This document shows positions 10,917-23,038 of a stretch of 64,000 bases of DNA, piece after piece. The stretch is from Artemisia argyi (Eukaryota > Streptophyta > Magnoliopsida > Asterales > Asteraceae), in contig CM060709.1 in assembly GCA_030686995.1 (NCBI GenBank), positions 306,857,857 through 306,921,856 on the forward strand, read 5' to 3'. Positions within the stretch are counted from its first letter, which is position 1. Each line of letters opens with the position of its first letter. Under the pieces are notes generated by a model. The model saw only the letters and a program-made list of their open reading frames with translations, was not told the origin of the DNA and ran no database searches. A program made the translations under genes and the position numbers.

Positions 10917-12333
10917 TGATGCGTGGGGATTACACCAGGCTTTACCTCTCGAGGGATCTCGAGAAGCTTACAACCCCCACAGGCAGTGTACCTGATCGAT
11001 GTAGTATAGTATAATGACAAGTACCGGGGGATTGATCGTTCAACTAGGAATAGTGTCGCTAGGATTAGAAAACCTAAAGACTAGGTCTAGAGATGAGGGA
11101 TGATTCTTTTGTATTTTTATATTTTTAGGAAATCAAGTTAAAATCTCAGGTTTTAAGGATTTTAGCGGAATTAGTTGCTAGTCAACTAACCCAATACTAA
11201 GATGTAATCAAAATAAAATACTAAAAATAAAAATAAACTATATTAAACTAAAGTTGTGAGCAATATGTGAGAGAAATGTGTTTACTTAGATTTCACTACT
11301 CCCTAGATATCTTTTACACGTTAATTACTTGTTATAGTTGCGTGGATGACGGATTGTATTCTTTAATATCATTCATGGGGTGGCGTACTTACTTCCCCAA
11401 TCCTATGAGTGCCTACTTCACTCCTATGTCGAGCCGGCTAAGAAGCTCCTAACATGGGATCATTAGAATTTACTCATGCATTAAATACAACCAATAAAAC
11501 CTAGTACACATCGGTTCATGTTTCCTAAGACGTTCAAGCATGTTACACAATGGAGATCTGCCAGTTTTCTTAAGCCTAACATTGAAATCATTCATCCAAT
11601 ACAACCATAAACAAGTAATCAATACATAATCAACATCTAGGTTTCATTAGATCTAAGCAAACACAAGATAAATCTAGCCTAACATGGTGAAATCAAGACA
11701 AGCACAAGATATAGACAACCAACACATAGACATATTGATTGAATTAAAGAGAAGACTTATCTTAATTGAACATGAAAGGATTCAAGGGTTGAAAACCCTT
11801 GAATAAGCTGTAAAATACCAGTTAGGGTTTACAAAGTTCGGCCCTAATTATCTCCACACAAGTTCCTCCTTAATGAATGAAAATTAGAAAACTATATATA
11901 GATTTTAGAAGGTGACGGCGTCAAGAACAAATGTCTGACGCCGTCATCTCGCCGCCAAATAGTTCCTCGGACTGCCTAGATCTGGGTCTGACGCCGTCAT
12001 GTGTACACCTTATGCAGGCCGTCATGATTTTAACTCTTGACGCTTTGTTGTGACGCCTTCAGGTTTCTTCTGGGTCGTCATGGATTTTACTCTTGACGCC
12101 GTCAGGATTTCCTTCTTGGCGCCGTTATACACTGTTTCCAGCATGGAAAATTAAGTCTTTGGCGTTTTCTTTACTTTTATGCTCCAAAAACGTCCAAATT
12201 GCTTCCTTTTCCAGATTTCACTCCCAAAGTACCTAAAATCACAAAAGGAACGATTTAGGGCAATATTTGATCAAATAAATTCAATTCCGGGCTTAAATGA
12301 CCCCCTAAAAGTGGTTCATTTTTCGCCTCATCA
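10917..12333 (-). repeat. Athila 3' LTR
   Basis: 1417 bp. On the plus strand it begins TGATGCGTGGGG and ends TTCGCCTCATCA. It is nearly identical to the split 5' LTR and preserves, at about 12024-12040, the uninterrupted target (TTATGCAGGCCGTCATG) into which the Tat element inserted in the other LTR. A minus-strand TATA (CTATATATAG) is near 11891-11901. Four TGACGCCGTCA-type motifs lie at 11913, 11936, 11989 and 12094. Confidence 0.9.
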
Positions 12334-13671
12334 TATACCCTTACACTTGAGATTTGCTTGTCCTCAAGCAAATGCGCTATTATTCTAGTCAAAATACAAG
12401 TTAGGGGTCATTTAACACTAATATAAAAGTAATTACAACAAATAATCATTCCACTAAAGACCAAAGACAAGCATGGAGGTCATACACTAGCACCTCACAA
12501 ATAGTGTTTAGATACTCACATCTCTCGGGTGTAATAAAGTATAAATTACAATATGGAAACGGAAGATATCTATCACTACCTGTCATAGCAAAATAGATTA
12601 CCATAGGCTTGGGAAAGGATCAAACCTCCACCACATGGCGTAAGCACCTAGGATAAACTATCAAAGAGGTCTTTTAAAGGGTTGTAACGTTAGGTGTAGG
12701 GATATGAAATACACGGTTTTGTTGGATATAGGCAGTCTTTACTGGTGGCGAGTTAACAATCTTGGTTAATTACATGTACAATATGGCGTTGCTAAGCCAA
12801 GACTAGACTCGACTTAAGCTAATAAATGAAAAATAACAAAAATATAAAATAAACATAGAATGAAAAGGGATGGTAGTCCGTATGTTTTTTTCTCTTTTTC
12901 TTTTTCTATTTTTTTTTCTTTCTCTTGATTTTTTAGATTTTTTTTTTATTTTTTTTTAGACATACACTCTTACCCTACCATCCAAAATAATACATCATAG
13001 GGGTTGAAAATTCCCCTTACACTTGAATTTTTACATACTTTACAATAAACTAATCTAATGACTCGAATTAAGATAATCAAAATACTTGGAGTACTTTTAA
13101 GATTAACGCATATTCGGGGGGTAATATATGATGTTCTTCCCCATTATTCCATAAAATAAGTACTTTACCCATGAGTCCCAATCGTCTCAAAACAATATGT
13201 ACAAGGATATGACTCGACTTAGCAACCATGTAATCAATTAGATAATTAACTTAGGGTTTAACAAATAACAATAATGCACTAAAGATGAGTGCATACACGG
13301 AAGGCTAAGGCGATTTGGGTGTACATTTAAGTGGGGTGTAACAAATTCTTCCTTTAAGTAAGATGCTTAAAGTTAGAAACGAAAAGATAGGCTCAGAGGG
13401 GTGTACTAGGGGTTTCGTGTACTAAAAATGAGTACAACGCTAAAGGTGTAGGAAAAATTAGTTGACTTAACTAGCCAAGTAATATGACTTAAATGGTCAA
13501 GTAATTATAATACGGGTTTAACACAAGGGTGATCCTAATGCCTCTTATCATGTAGTAAATCCTACTACACGAATGTAGTCTCACTAGCGGTCTCGGGATG
13601 CATCACTAACGCAAGTTCTAGAATCTAAATGCTACAGGTACACTCATAAGCACTAATAGTAAATACTTTTC
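12334..13671. other. Athila 3' non-coding region, part 1
   Basis: No ORF of note. Next to the LTR is the polypurine tract, on the minus strand AAGTGTAAGGGTATA (12352-12334). A second tract-like copy (CCCCTTACACTTGAA) is near 13010. A pyrimidine-rich stretch of T and CT runs lies at 12886-12960. Confidence 0.6.
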
Positions 13672-16600
13672 TGTCACACCCCCAAAATCGGGTCCAGCGG
13701 AAGCATACATGTAGTTGGGGTGTAATTCAATTGGTATTACAATACAAGTTCAAAAATGTTTTCACTTCAATCGTTTAGAATAAAATAGTTAAATCAAAAA
13801 TGTTGAATTTACATTGTTAAAAGTAGTGCGGAAGTAGGCCCTTAAAATAGTTTAAAACGGTCCCCAAATAAATAATCAGAGTCTTCTATGATCATGCCAT
13901 GCCCTGCCAAAACCTCCTGTAGCGTGCCATTGCTTAATACCTGAAAATACATGCTAAAGTGTCAACACGAGGTTGGTGAGTTCATAGAGTCTTGTGAAAA
14001 AGAATGTAATGCATATGAATGAAGATTTCCCAGCAAAGGCATCGTAAATCCACTCAGTTCCAAGTCCCGCCATAAGAGACTTGTAACCTGTGTGTTTACG
14101 ACCCACTGCCAAATATGATTTAGTTTGTGTAAACAAATGTAATATGTGGACCAAGATTCAAAGGTAAGTGTAGCAATGTTGCTATATAAAGGTAAGAGTG
14201 ATAATATAGCCATGGCTATGTTGCCATATAAATAAATCTGACCATAAGCAAAACGCATAAATAGTTTATCGAACAAAGTTTCATAGCATCAATTTAGAAA
14301 AGAATATTGATTGCACTAAGTTCAAGGCACCGAAAAGGTTTTCTAGCTATATGTAGGAGGTTACGCTCCCAAGTAATGTAGGTAATCACATACCTATGAA
14401 ATGTAGGTAATCACACATACCTATGAAATGTAGGTAATCACACACCTATGAAATGTAGGTAATCACATACCTATGAAATGTAGCTACCGGTTCTTAACTT
14501 AGGCAATCTGTAAATAGTTTAAATTTATGCACTCATGTCCATGAGTAAATAGCAAGTAGGTAACAAGTGAATAGTATTGTACTCGGATAATCAAACAAGT
14601 ATTTAGATAAAGCTGAAAATATTTGAGTAATCAACCATGTATAGCCAGTAATGCGTTTAAGTAAAACGAGCATGTATTCTCCCCCAAAGAGTTTACAAAA
14701 CAATTAAAAGAGTAGGGGCTATGACTCACCTGGTGCGATTGCTACGATGACAAAAGTGGATACACGAAATGAGGTTCGATCTCTAACCGCAACCTAATAT
14801 GAATGATATGATCTAATGTAAGAAATGAAATGATGCTACACATGCAAATACGTATGTTATCGATACCACTCGTTAGTTTTGAAAATAACGTTTATCGTCG
14901 AAAAATACATTTTTGACGTCTCGTTAAGTTAATAACCACTTTCCATGTAAATACGTTGAAACGGTACTCCACGATCCTCGTTTGGTGTTTTATCGGTAAA
15001 TATAGTATTTTCGTCGTAAAATGACACTTTTCATAACTTGAAAATATGACCAAAGTGGTCTCGCAAAACTAGTCGCGAAACAGTGAATATTAAGAGTTAG
15101 GAAAGAAGCTCAGTAGTTTTGAGAAGATTTTCACCATATCTAAAAGTCACAGAACTGAAGTTTGTCCATACGAGTCTTGATCATAAAGTTAAATACCCGC
15201 AAAGTGAGGTGTTTGGGCTGTTTTGGCAGATTCTGGGCAGTTTTCGGAAAAGTTTGGAAGACCATAAATTATTCGTTATAAATCCTTTTGACAAACGGTT
15301 GGATGTTTTGGAAACTAGGCTAGGTGAACTAACTTTTTGTCAATGATGTAAAGTTTCCAGAAATGGGTTTATCAATAAGATAAACGGCTCTCAACATGTT
15401 GTATTACAAAAGTAGTTTTTTATATACTTAGGATTATTTTGCTAAAAAGCTGATGGAAATAAATAGAGTTTCGTCGATTTTGAAACGTGTATATCTTGGT
15501 CGTTATAAGCTTGTTTTCTACGTTCTTTATATCCCCGGAATCGTCGGACAACATACTAATATATTTTTGATAAGTCGGGATGGCTTGATCAAGTTTTACA
15601 CCTCAGATTGGCCCTTGAAAATCGTGGGACAGCAAGTACAATTTTCAGAAAATAGTTTTCGTCGTTAAACTTGCAAAAATCATATCTCCTTCGTTATAAA
15701 CTCGTTTTAATCCGTTCTTTCTCCCACGGCTTCGTTTTTGAAATTATTTTCTAAATCTCTAGCCCAAAGTTACCCGAAAACCCCTGAGTTTTCTATATTT
15801 GGCATTTTGGGACAGTAGCTTAAATATTGTTTCAAAAATTGATTTTCCTAGTTTGTAACTTGTTCAAATCTTTACCAAACTACTCCAAATCAACTCCACA
15901 AGTACCCAATCCTACCATACACCTTCTTAGGGTGTCATGGGTTCCTAGTCTTCACCAAAAATGATGGATCTCATGAGATTGCTAATAAAAATTATAGATC
16001 TATGTTTATAAAGAAAAATGAGTAATAAGTGGTATGACAACCTATGTATACTTGCATAAATTTATATGACAATTGTAATGGATCAAAAATACATGTATGA
16101 AAGTGATGAAAAATAATATGTAAGCTTACTTGAAGTGTTATGTGAAAAAGATGATGAAATCCTTGTAATAACTTCAAGATTATTAACCAAAACCCCTTTG
16201 TAACACACTAGGATCGAGCTAGGATCATAAGGTTTACTTCTAATGGATGAAATGGCCAAGAATCAAGATCCAAATGGTGTATTTTTTCTGTTTTGGGTCG
16301 CGGCTAGGGATGAGAAGAAGAGAAGAAAACCTTGTTTTATGATTTGTAAAAATAATAATAAGTGTTAAAGTTTTGGAGTAGAAATAAATATCTAGTTACT
16401 TGGATGGCATTTTGGTAATTAAGTGGTCAATTAGAAGTAAAACTCTTGCACATGGAAGGATAAGATGAGTGTGCGGGAAGCTTGGCTAATTATCTAGTTC
16501 ACGGAGTCGGTTTTGGTTCCGTTAATCGCTAAACGTAAATGGTTAAGCCGCGAAACGTAAATCCGGGTATCGTAAAAATATGAAACTTGAAAGAATGAAT

Positions 16601-17069
16601 AAACTTGTCAAAATACTCCATAATAAAATATAAAATGAATGGTAAGTTCCATCGGGTTGCTTAAACGCTGTTAAAACTGTAAACGCGGGTCTAAAACGCG
16701 TAATTCGCGTAAAACGCTGAACTGGAAAACGTAAAATTCCAAAACTTTTAGAATTGTCGTAAAATGAGAGAAAATCATATTTCTATTGTTTATAGTGTTT
16801 TATGGACATATCGGGATGCTGGAACGACGTTTAAATCCAAAAGTAAATCTCGGACACGGCTTTGTGATTTTTGTAGAAATGATCCGACGAGCGTCAAACT
16901 TTCGGATTATCGTTAAAATAGTTTATCTTACGAGAATATGAAATAAAAATTTCGGAAATGAATAGTGAAAATGAATAGTAATAGTGAATAGTAGAAATGA
17001 ATAGTAACTTCTGAAATAAATATGAAATTTCGACGTTTGAAAAAGGACATGAAATTACGAGTTGTGACA
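13672..17069. mobile_element. Solo LTR, 3.4 kb, inside Athila
   Basis: It begins TGTCACACCCCCAAAATCGG and ends ACGAGTTGTGACA, with TG...CA termini and a TGTCACA inverted repeat, and is flanked by the perfect 5-bp duplication TTTTC (13667-13671 and 17070-17074). There is no internal coding region, so it is the product of LTR-LTR recombination. The TGTCACACCCC terminus resembles Asteraceae Tekay/Del-like Gypsy LTRs in my memory; the strand is not fixed. A tandem repeat with GTAGGTAATCACATACC units lies at 14376-14484. Confidence 0.85.
14376..14484. repeat. Short tandem repeat in solo LTR
   Basis: Four to five copies of a 25-29 bp unit (ATGTAGGTAATCACATACC then TATGAA) run head to tail with small length changes between copies. 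Confidence 0.85.
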
Positions 17070-17074
17070 TTTTC

Positions 17075-18318
17075 CTACCAAATTTAAAGGCGAACCTCAC
17101 ATATTTGGCTGGAAAATTTTTCTGAATGATACGGTTATGTGCTAGTCATACAATCTCCTATCCATGAGACGCTTGCTATGGCTAAAGTTTCACTCCTAAA
17201 TGTTGTAAAAAATTTTAAATTTGTCGATAAAATTGCACTAACAAGTGTTTCTCATAGTTTTATTACACATCAACCATCAAACAAACAAACTCAAGCGAAA
17301 GTGTATCTGTAAGGTATCATCATTTTACCCTCCCCTTACACTTAAGATGAACATTGTCCCTAATGTTCAAGTAAAGAATGTAAAAGTGAAATAAGTAAAA
17401 ATAATGAAATCAAATACTCCCCTGATTCGCTCGGTATGGATAATAAGGTGGCCAGGTTAGATCTTCCTCCAAGAAAATGAACAATCAAAGCTTCCCTTCC
17501 AGAAAAATAAATCATCTTCTTGTCAAACATAACCTGTAAATCCTGAGAAAACAGACAAGGCAACCTCGCATAAAATCGGCGGCAATCTACATATGTTACT
17601 AAATCCTAGAAAACAAAATAAGATATAATGCTTGTGGAATGATGTTTGCAGATTTCCTGGAGATTATAAAACTAATAATTCAACAAAAACTTTAAGACTC
17701 CGTTAGAAAAACAAAACCGGTAAAATTTCCAGATTTTTATACGTGACGCCGTCAAGAGTAAACTCATGACGCCGTCAGAAGTGACCTGCAGAAATTCTTA
17801 TGTTAAGTTTCCGGAAAATTTCTGGAAAAACTTCGTCCTACATCTGGAAAATCCTGCAAAACTTCATTATGACTCGATACAAGCATTTGACTCTAACAAA
17901 TACGAATATACATGTTCATTTAATATTGTGGAGAATCATGATCGGTTTTGTTTCTTAAAAACATATTTGGGGTTTCCCCTTACACTTATCTTTTGCAAAA
18001 ATACCTTTGGGTGAAGTTAAGACTAGGCCAAACAACAAAGTAAAGTATTTCCACAATTTAGTTTTGAAACATGATCTACCAACAATAAAAATAAAGCATG
18101 CATACGGAAGCAAATAATACACAAACAAAATATAAAAAAATCACACAAAATGAAGAATGACACCATAAGCACATTCTATTATTACTAATAAATGTAAACA
18201 TAGAAAATTAAAATTATCCAAGGCCAACAGAGGCCACTTCCTAAACTATTACAGTACCAATTGTTTCAAATACATAATCATCAATAAATTGTTCAGACAT
18301 AACAGACATCAAGAAAGA
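17075..18318. other. Athila 3' non-coding region, part 2
   Basis: No supported gene. Two further purine-tract-like copies (CCCCTTACACTTAAG near 17331 and CCCCTTACACTTATC near 17975) and two TGACGCCGTCA motifs (17744 and 17767) are present. This is still element DNA between ORF-1 and the 3' LTR. Confidence 0.6.
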
Positions 18319-19645
18319 TCACTGGGGAGGAGGACCAAAACGGTAGTCATAGCCAGGAGGGAGGTGTCCTGTGTACCCGTATGGAGGGTAGTCTACCTCA
18401 CGACCGGGGAATGGGTCAATCTGCAGGTGGGGCTCGAGCTGGTCACGGGTGGAGAGGTGCTGCATTTGGCGGATGGTGTGATCATACATCCAATCAAAGC
18501 GTTGGTCAGTGGTCCGCCATGCGTCCACCTGACCCATCCAGGCCCCCTGGTGTGCCTGCCAGTCTCCCCGACTCATGTGTCGGTAGTAGTCAGCTGTCCC
18601 CACCTCATAACCCTCAAACTGATGCTGCTGGGGCGCTCCCTCATCATCATCATCATCATCCTCATCATCAGGTCCCCATGCCTCATACCAATCATAGGCC
18701 CCATTCCCCCGCAGCATCACGATGCTCATCTGCCTGAGGGATTTAGCCCTTACTACCCTACAAGCCCCGCAGTCGCTCAAGTATCCCATGATCCGGGGAG
18801 TAAGAAGATCATAGGAACGAGCCAACCGGGTCACGAACAACCCCCCATACACCTTATCAATATCCCTCTTACCCACACTGGTCCTCAAATAGCTAGCTAC
18901 CCAAAATGGGATGTTACAGTAAACATCCACTGAAAAGATGGTATACAGGTAGAAAAGATCTGAAGCAGTGACACGGTGAGTGGTGCCTGACGTCCCGACA
19001 AGCTGTATGTGATGCATCTGTGGACCAACCTAACCACGGGGTCCCTGATTGATGCTGCCCCAGTAGTCGAGGTGTACACCCCGTCCCCGATGGTCGGCCA
19101 AAAAGTGGCGCACCTCATATCGCTCCTCAAAGTCTCCCCATGTAACAACCTCTGCATAAAACCTCCCTCAATAGCCTCCTCCTAGTATACAAACCTATCC
19201 TCCACCCAAACTCAGTAACCAAACAAGATCGAACCTCCCCTCCTAACCTAAAATAGATAGTGGTACCCCCCATGTCCGTCCTAGCCTCTACCTGATCAAA
19301 GTGGAATGTCGCAAAGAACTCCCTCACCAACTCACTATACACAGTCTCCCTCATCCTAAACAACCTCTCCCATTGAGGACCCGTGAACCCATCAGTGTGG
19401 ATCCTCCCCAACAACGCAGCCTCTAACCCTTGGGACCTAAGAAACTCCCAATCAATCACAGCACCAGCATCAATGTGGTGATTACAAAGCTCCGCATACT
19501 TAGTTGTAGCGGCAACATTGTCGAATTCGCCCCAACTATGGACCAATTCCCCGTAGTTAACTCGTTGGGACCTAGAGGAGCTGCCACGATGTTGTCGAGA
19601 TCGCTTGCTCATTTTCCTGGAAAAAGATAGAGTGGGCAGAAACAA
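18319..19645 (-). pseudogene. Athila ORF-1-like gene with frameshifts
   Basis: Three overlapping minus-strand frames (19645-19127, 19157-18897, 19017-18319) together give one long product, so at least two frameshifts have hit it. The N-terminus is basic and Ser/Arg rich (MSKRSRQHRGSSSRSQR), a nuclear-localisation-like leader. The middle has IGDGVYTSTTGAASIRDP, then DLFYLYTIFSVDVYCNIPFW, then YGGLFVTRLARSYDLL, a signature I associate with the ATHILA ORF-1 family. The C-terminus has an Asp run (about nine) and Tyr/Pro/His-rich repeats. In Athila this ORF lies between pol and the 3' LTR; its role is unproven. Confidence 0.75.
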
Positions 19646-20312
19646 TTAGAACAAAAATTTAATTGATTCATGCTGTCAGACACATCTGACGCTGTCAGGA
19701 AGGAGGTCCTGACGCTGTCAGATCAAGCAGAAGTCGAACCATGCATTTACGAGGGAAAAATCAATTTTCAAACTCTTAACCCATTACCCAAACACTCCTT
19801 TAATCAGAAAACATGGGTGGGGGGTCAAAAAATCCGTGGCATGAAGGACTTTTCCTAAATTAACGCATGATTCAAGTGGGTCAACATCATCAATGGGTAA
19901 CCCCATGATTACAAATCACCAAATGGATGGCATTACGATTTGTCAATGATGGGTAAAAAAAATGGGGTTTCGGATGAAAGGGGTTTTCAAAATTGATTGA
20001 TCCTAAGGACAATTGAACGAAAAAGAGTGAGGAAAAACTACTTACCGAGTGGAGATTAGTCACGGAAGATGTCGAATTGGAGGATGGAGATTCAGAGGTG
20101 GAGCAGCAATTTGGGTGAGATTTGTGGGGTATGAGTTGAAAGTGATGGATTTTGGGTTATTATTGCTGAGATAGCGAGGTGACGGCGTCAAGAGTTACCA
20201 TCTGACGCCGTCAGATGCCCGTATGAGGTGTAAAAAGAAGTAATTCCACATTTAGTCCCTGCACTTAGTGTGAATAGCTAAACACGAGTAGGAACTATGA
20301 GTAGCTATCCCA

Positions 20313-21761
20313 TTAATGAAGTACACCAGAGTCGAACATTTCATTACTGTCACGGAAAGAGGTGTGGTTGTAGAAAGGGGTGGGTGAGGTTTTAGTTAAG
20401 TTGTAACCTTCGCACGGGTCACTGGTGGGTGCAAAGAGGTGTTGTTCCATAGAGGGTCTCAAAACTGTGGTGTTTTTGAGGTGCAACCTCTTCACACCGG
20501 GTTTAAAACCAAAAGAACGTCTCTTGCACAAATTTGGGAGCGTGGTATGCAAGCATCCAACGAAAATGTTGTGAAATTGCGAATTCTTCTCTTCCTGAGG
20601 ATGCTCGCAAAAGTAGGAGGTGATTGACAGTGAAGCACTTGGGGAAGATTTCTCGTTATCCTCTTGGTCAAACACCAAAGGAGTTGAAACCTCAAAGACT
20701 TTTTTGATTTTTCTTGGTGCGGATTTTTCCTTAATCTTCTCTTTGATCCTTGATATGAATTTGTCTGCTAAATCCATAAAAGCATTGCGAGTACTTTCCA
20801 TGCGTGCTTCTAGGTGCTGGATTTGTTTTTCCTGATTATTCATGAAGGTTACCATTATCCCTTCGAACTCCTCTTGTCGTGAACGTTCAGGAAGATTATG
20901 GTTGATAACCGCATTCCTACGTAAATTAGGATTCCACACGGTTTCAGCAGCAGGTTTCTCAACTCTCATTAATTCTTTTACCTGCTTCTCGATACTTCCT
21001 AATAACTGCTCTTGGGTGGCGTGTGCGTAATCAAGTTTTCCCTTGCTTAAAAACATCGGGTCCTCCCATCCTTCTTCTTCGTATTGTGCCAACCCCTCAA
21101 GAACTTTCCAGCATTCGTCAATGCTAAGTCTGTTTAGCCTGCCCTTGGCTGCGTAATCTATAGCTCTCCTTGTTTGATAGTTAACTTTAACGTAAAAGAT
21201 TTGAATCTGGAGCCATGGTTCAATGCCATGATGAGGGACTTTTCGGAGCAGGTCTTTATATCGAGTCCATGCTTCGTAAAAGGTTTCACCTTGACGTTGT
21301 TGGAACATCGAGATGTCATTTCTAAGCTTAGTAGTTCTCCCCGGTGGGAAAAATTGAGCAAGGAAACGAGTGGTGAGATCATCCCATGTGGTGATGGATC
21401 CCGCGGGTAAACGCTCAAGTCATTGACTAGCTTGATCACGTAGAGAGAATTGGAATAGGCGTAATCGGGTTGTCTCTCTAGTTGCAACATCTAGGTCTAT
21501 GGAATCTACGATTTTAAGGAAGTCCTTGAGATGTTGATTTGGATCTTCAGAACGAAGTCCATGTAATGCACATCCGCTTTGCACCAACCGGATGGTGTGG
21601 GATCGCAAGGGGGTTACATTGGCTCTGGTGAGCTCAATGGTGTTTCGATAGCCTTGGTGGCTAGGTCGGGAATACTCTCCTAAGGTTCGGGGCCTAAGAG
21701 GTTCTAGTGGTGGGTTTTGTTGTGGTGGGATGACGGGTTCAAAGATGTTCCCATCGTCCAT
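20313..21761 (-). pseudogene. Athila gag with one in-frame stop
   Basis: The minus-strand frame from 21761 is open for 113 codons, meets a single stop at 21422-21420, and continues in the same frame to 20313 (about 483 residues in all). The capsid region shows LKDFLKIVDSIDLD, the stop right after LRDQASQ, then LERLPAGSITTWDDL, FLAQFFPPGRT and FQQRQGETFYEAWTRYKDLL, the classic plant Gypsy (Athila/Tat) gag helix set. Codons after the stop have no second break until the C-terminal tail. In relatives the stop position is usually Trp, so a TGG to TGA change is likely. No zinc knuckle and no protease follow. Confidence 0.85.
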
Positions 21762-21910
21762 GATGTCGGGTGGTAAAAAGTTACGAACAAAAACACAAAG
21801 AAATAAGATAGACTAAAGAGAACCTAAAAAAATAAAAATAAAATCTTACTAGAAAGGAATCTAGCAAGTAGACCTAATAAAAAGAGATTCTAACCTAGAC
21901 AATAACTATT

Positions 21911-21928
21911 CCCCGGGCTGCGGCGCCA
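21911..21928 (-). promoter_or_regulatory. Athila primer-binding site
   Basis: On the minus strand TGGCGCCGCAGCCCGGGG follows the LTR end by six bases. It fits the complement of plant tRNA-Asp with two or three changes, the primer used by Athila and Tat lineages, and fixes the element as minus strand. Confidence 0.8.
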
Positions 21929-21934
21929 AAAACT

Positions 21935-23038
21935 TGATGCGTGGGGATTGCACCAGGCTTTACCTCTCGAGGGATCTCGAGAAGCTTACAACCCCCACCA
22001 GGCAGTGTACCTGATCGATGTAGTATAGTATAATGACAAGTACCGGGGGATTGATCATTCAGCTAGGAATAGTGTCGCTAGGATTAGAAAACCTAAAGAC
22101 TAGGTCTAGAGATGAGGGATGATTCTTTTTGTATTTTTATATTTTTAGGAAAGCAAGTTAAAATCTCAGGTTTTAAGGATTTGGGCGGAATTAGTTGCTA
22201 GTCAACTAACCCAATACTAAGATGCAATCAAAATAAAATACTAAAAATAAAAATAAACTATATTAAACTAAAGTTGTGAGCAATATGTGGGTGAAGTGTG
22301 TTTACTTAGATTTCACTACTCCCTAGATATCTTTTACACGTTAATTACTTGTTATAGTTGCGTGGATGACGGATTGTATTCCTTAATATCATTCATGGGG
22401 TGGCGTACTTACTTCCCCAATCCTATGAGTGCCTACTTCACTCCTATGTCGAGCCGGCTAAGAAGCTCCTAATATGGGATCATTAGAATTTATTCATGCA
22501 TTAAATACAACCAATAAAACCTAGTACACATCGGTTCATGTTTCCTAAGACGTTCAAGCATGTTACACAATGGAGATCTGCCAGTTTTCTTAAGCCTAAC
22601 ATTGAAATCATTCATCCAATACAACCATAAACAAGTAATCAACACATAATCAACATCTAGGTTTCATTAGATCTAAGCAAACACAAGATAAATCTAGCCT
22701 AACATGGTGAAATCAAGACAAGCACAAGATATAGACAACCAACACATAGACATATTGATTGAATTAAAGAGAAGACTTATCTTAATTGAACATGAAAGGA
22801 TTCAAGGGTTGAGAACCCTTGAATAAGCTGTAAAATACCAGTTAGGGTTTACAAAGTTCGGCCCTAATTATCTCCACACAAGTTCCTCCTTAATGAATGA
22901 AAATTAGAAAACTATATATAGATTTTAGAAGGTGACAGCGTAAAGAACAAATGTCTGACGTCGTCATCTCGCCGCCAAATAGTTCCTCGGACTGCCTAGA
23001 TCAGGGTCTGACGCCGTCATGTGTACACCTTATGCAGG
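21935..23038 (-). repeat. Athila 5' LTR, left piece
   Basis: It matches 10917-12024 of the 3' LTR. Interrupted by the Tat element at GCAGG (23034-23038). The TGACGCCGTCA motifs have partly mutated here (TGACAGCGTAA near 22934, TGACGTCGTCA near 22957), with one intact at 23009. Confidence 0.9.

Noticed and set aside
18289..18933. Long plus-strand open frame (214 codons)
   Set aside because: It is the shadow of the Athila ORF-1-like frame on the minus strand; Cys/His/Pro-rich product with no domain.
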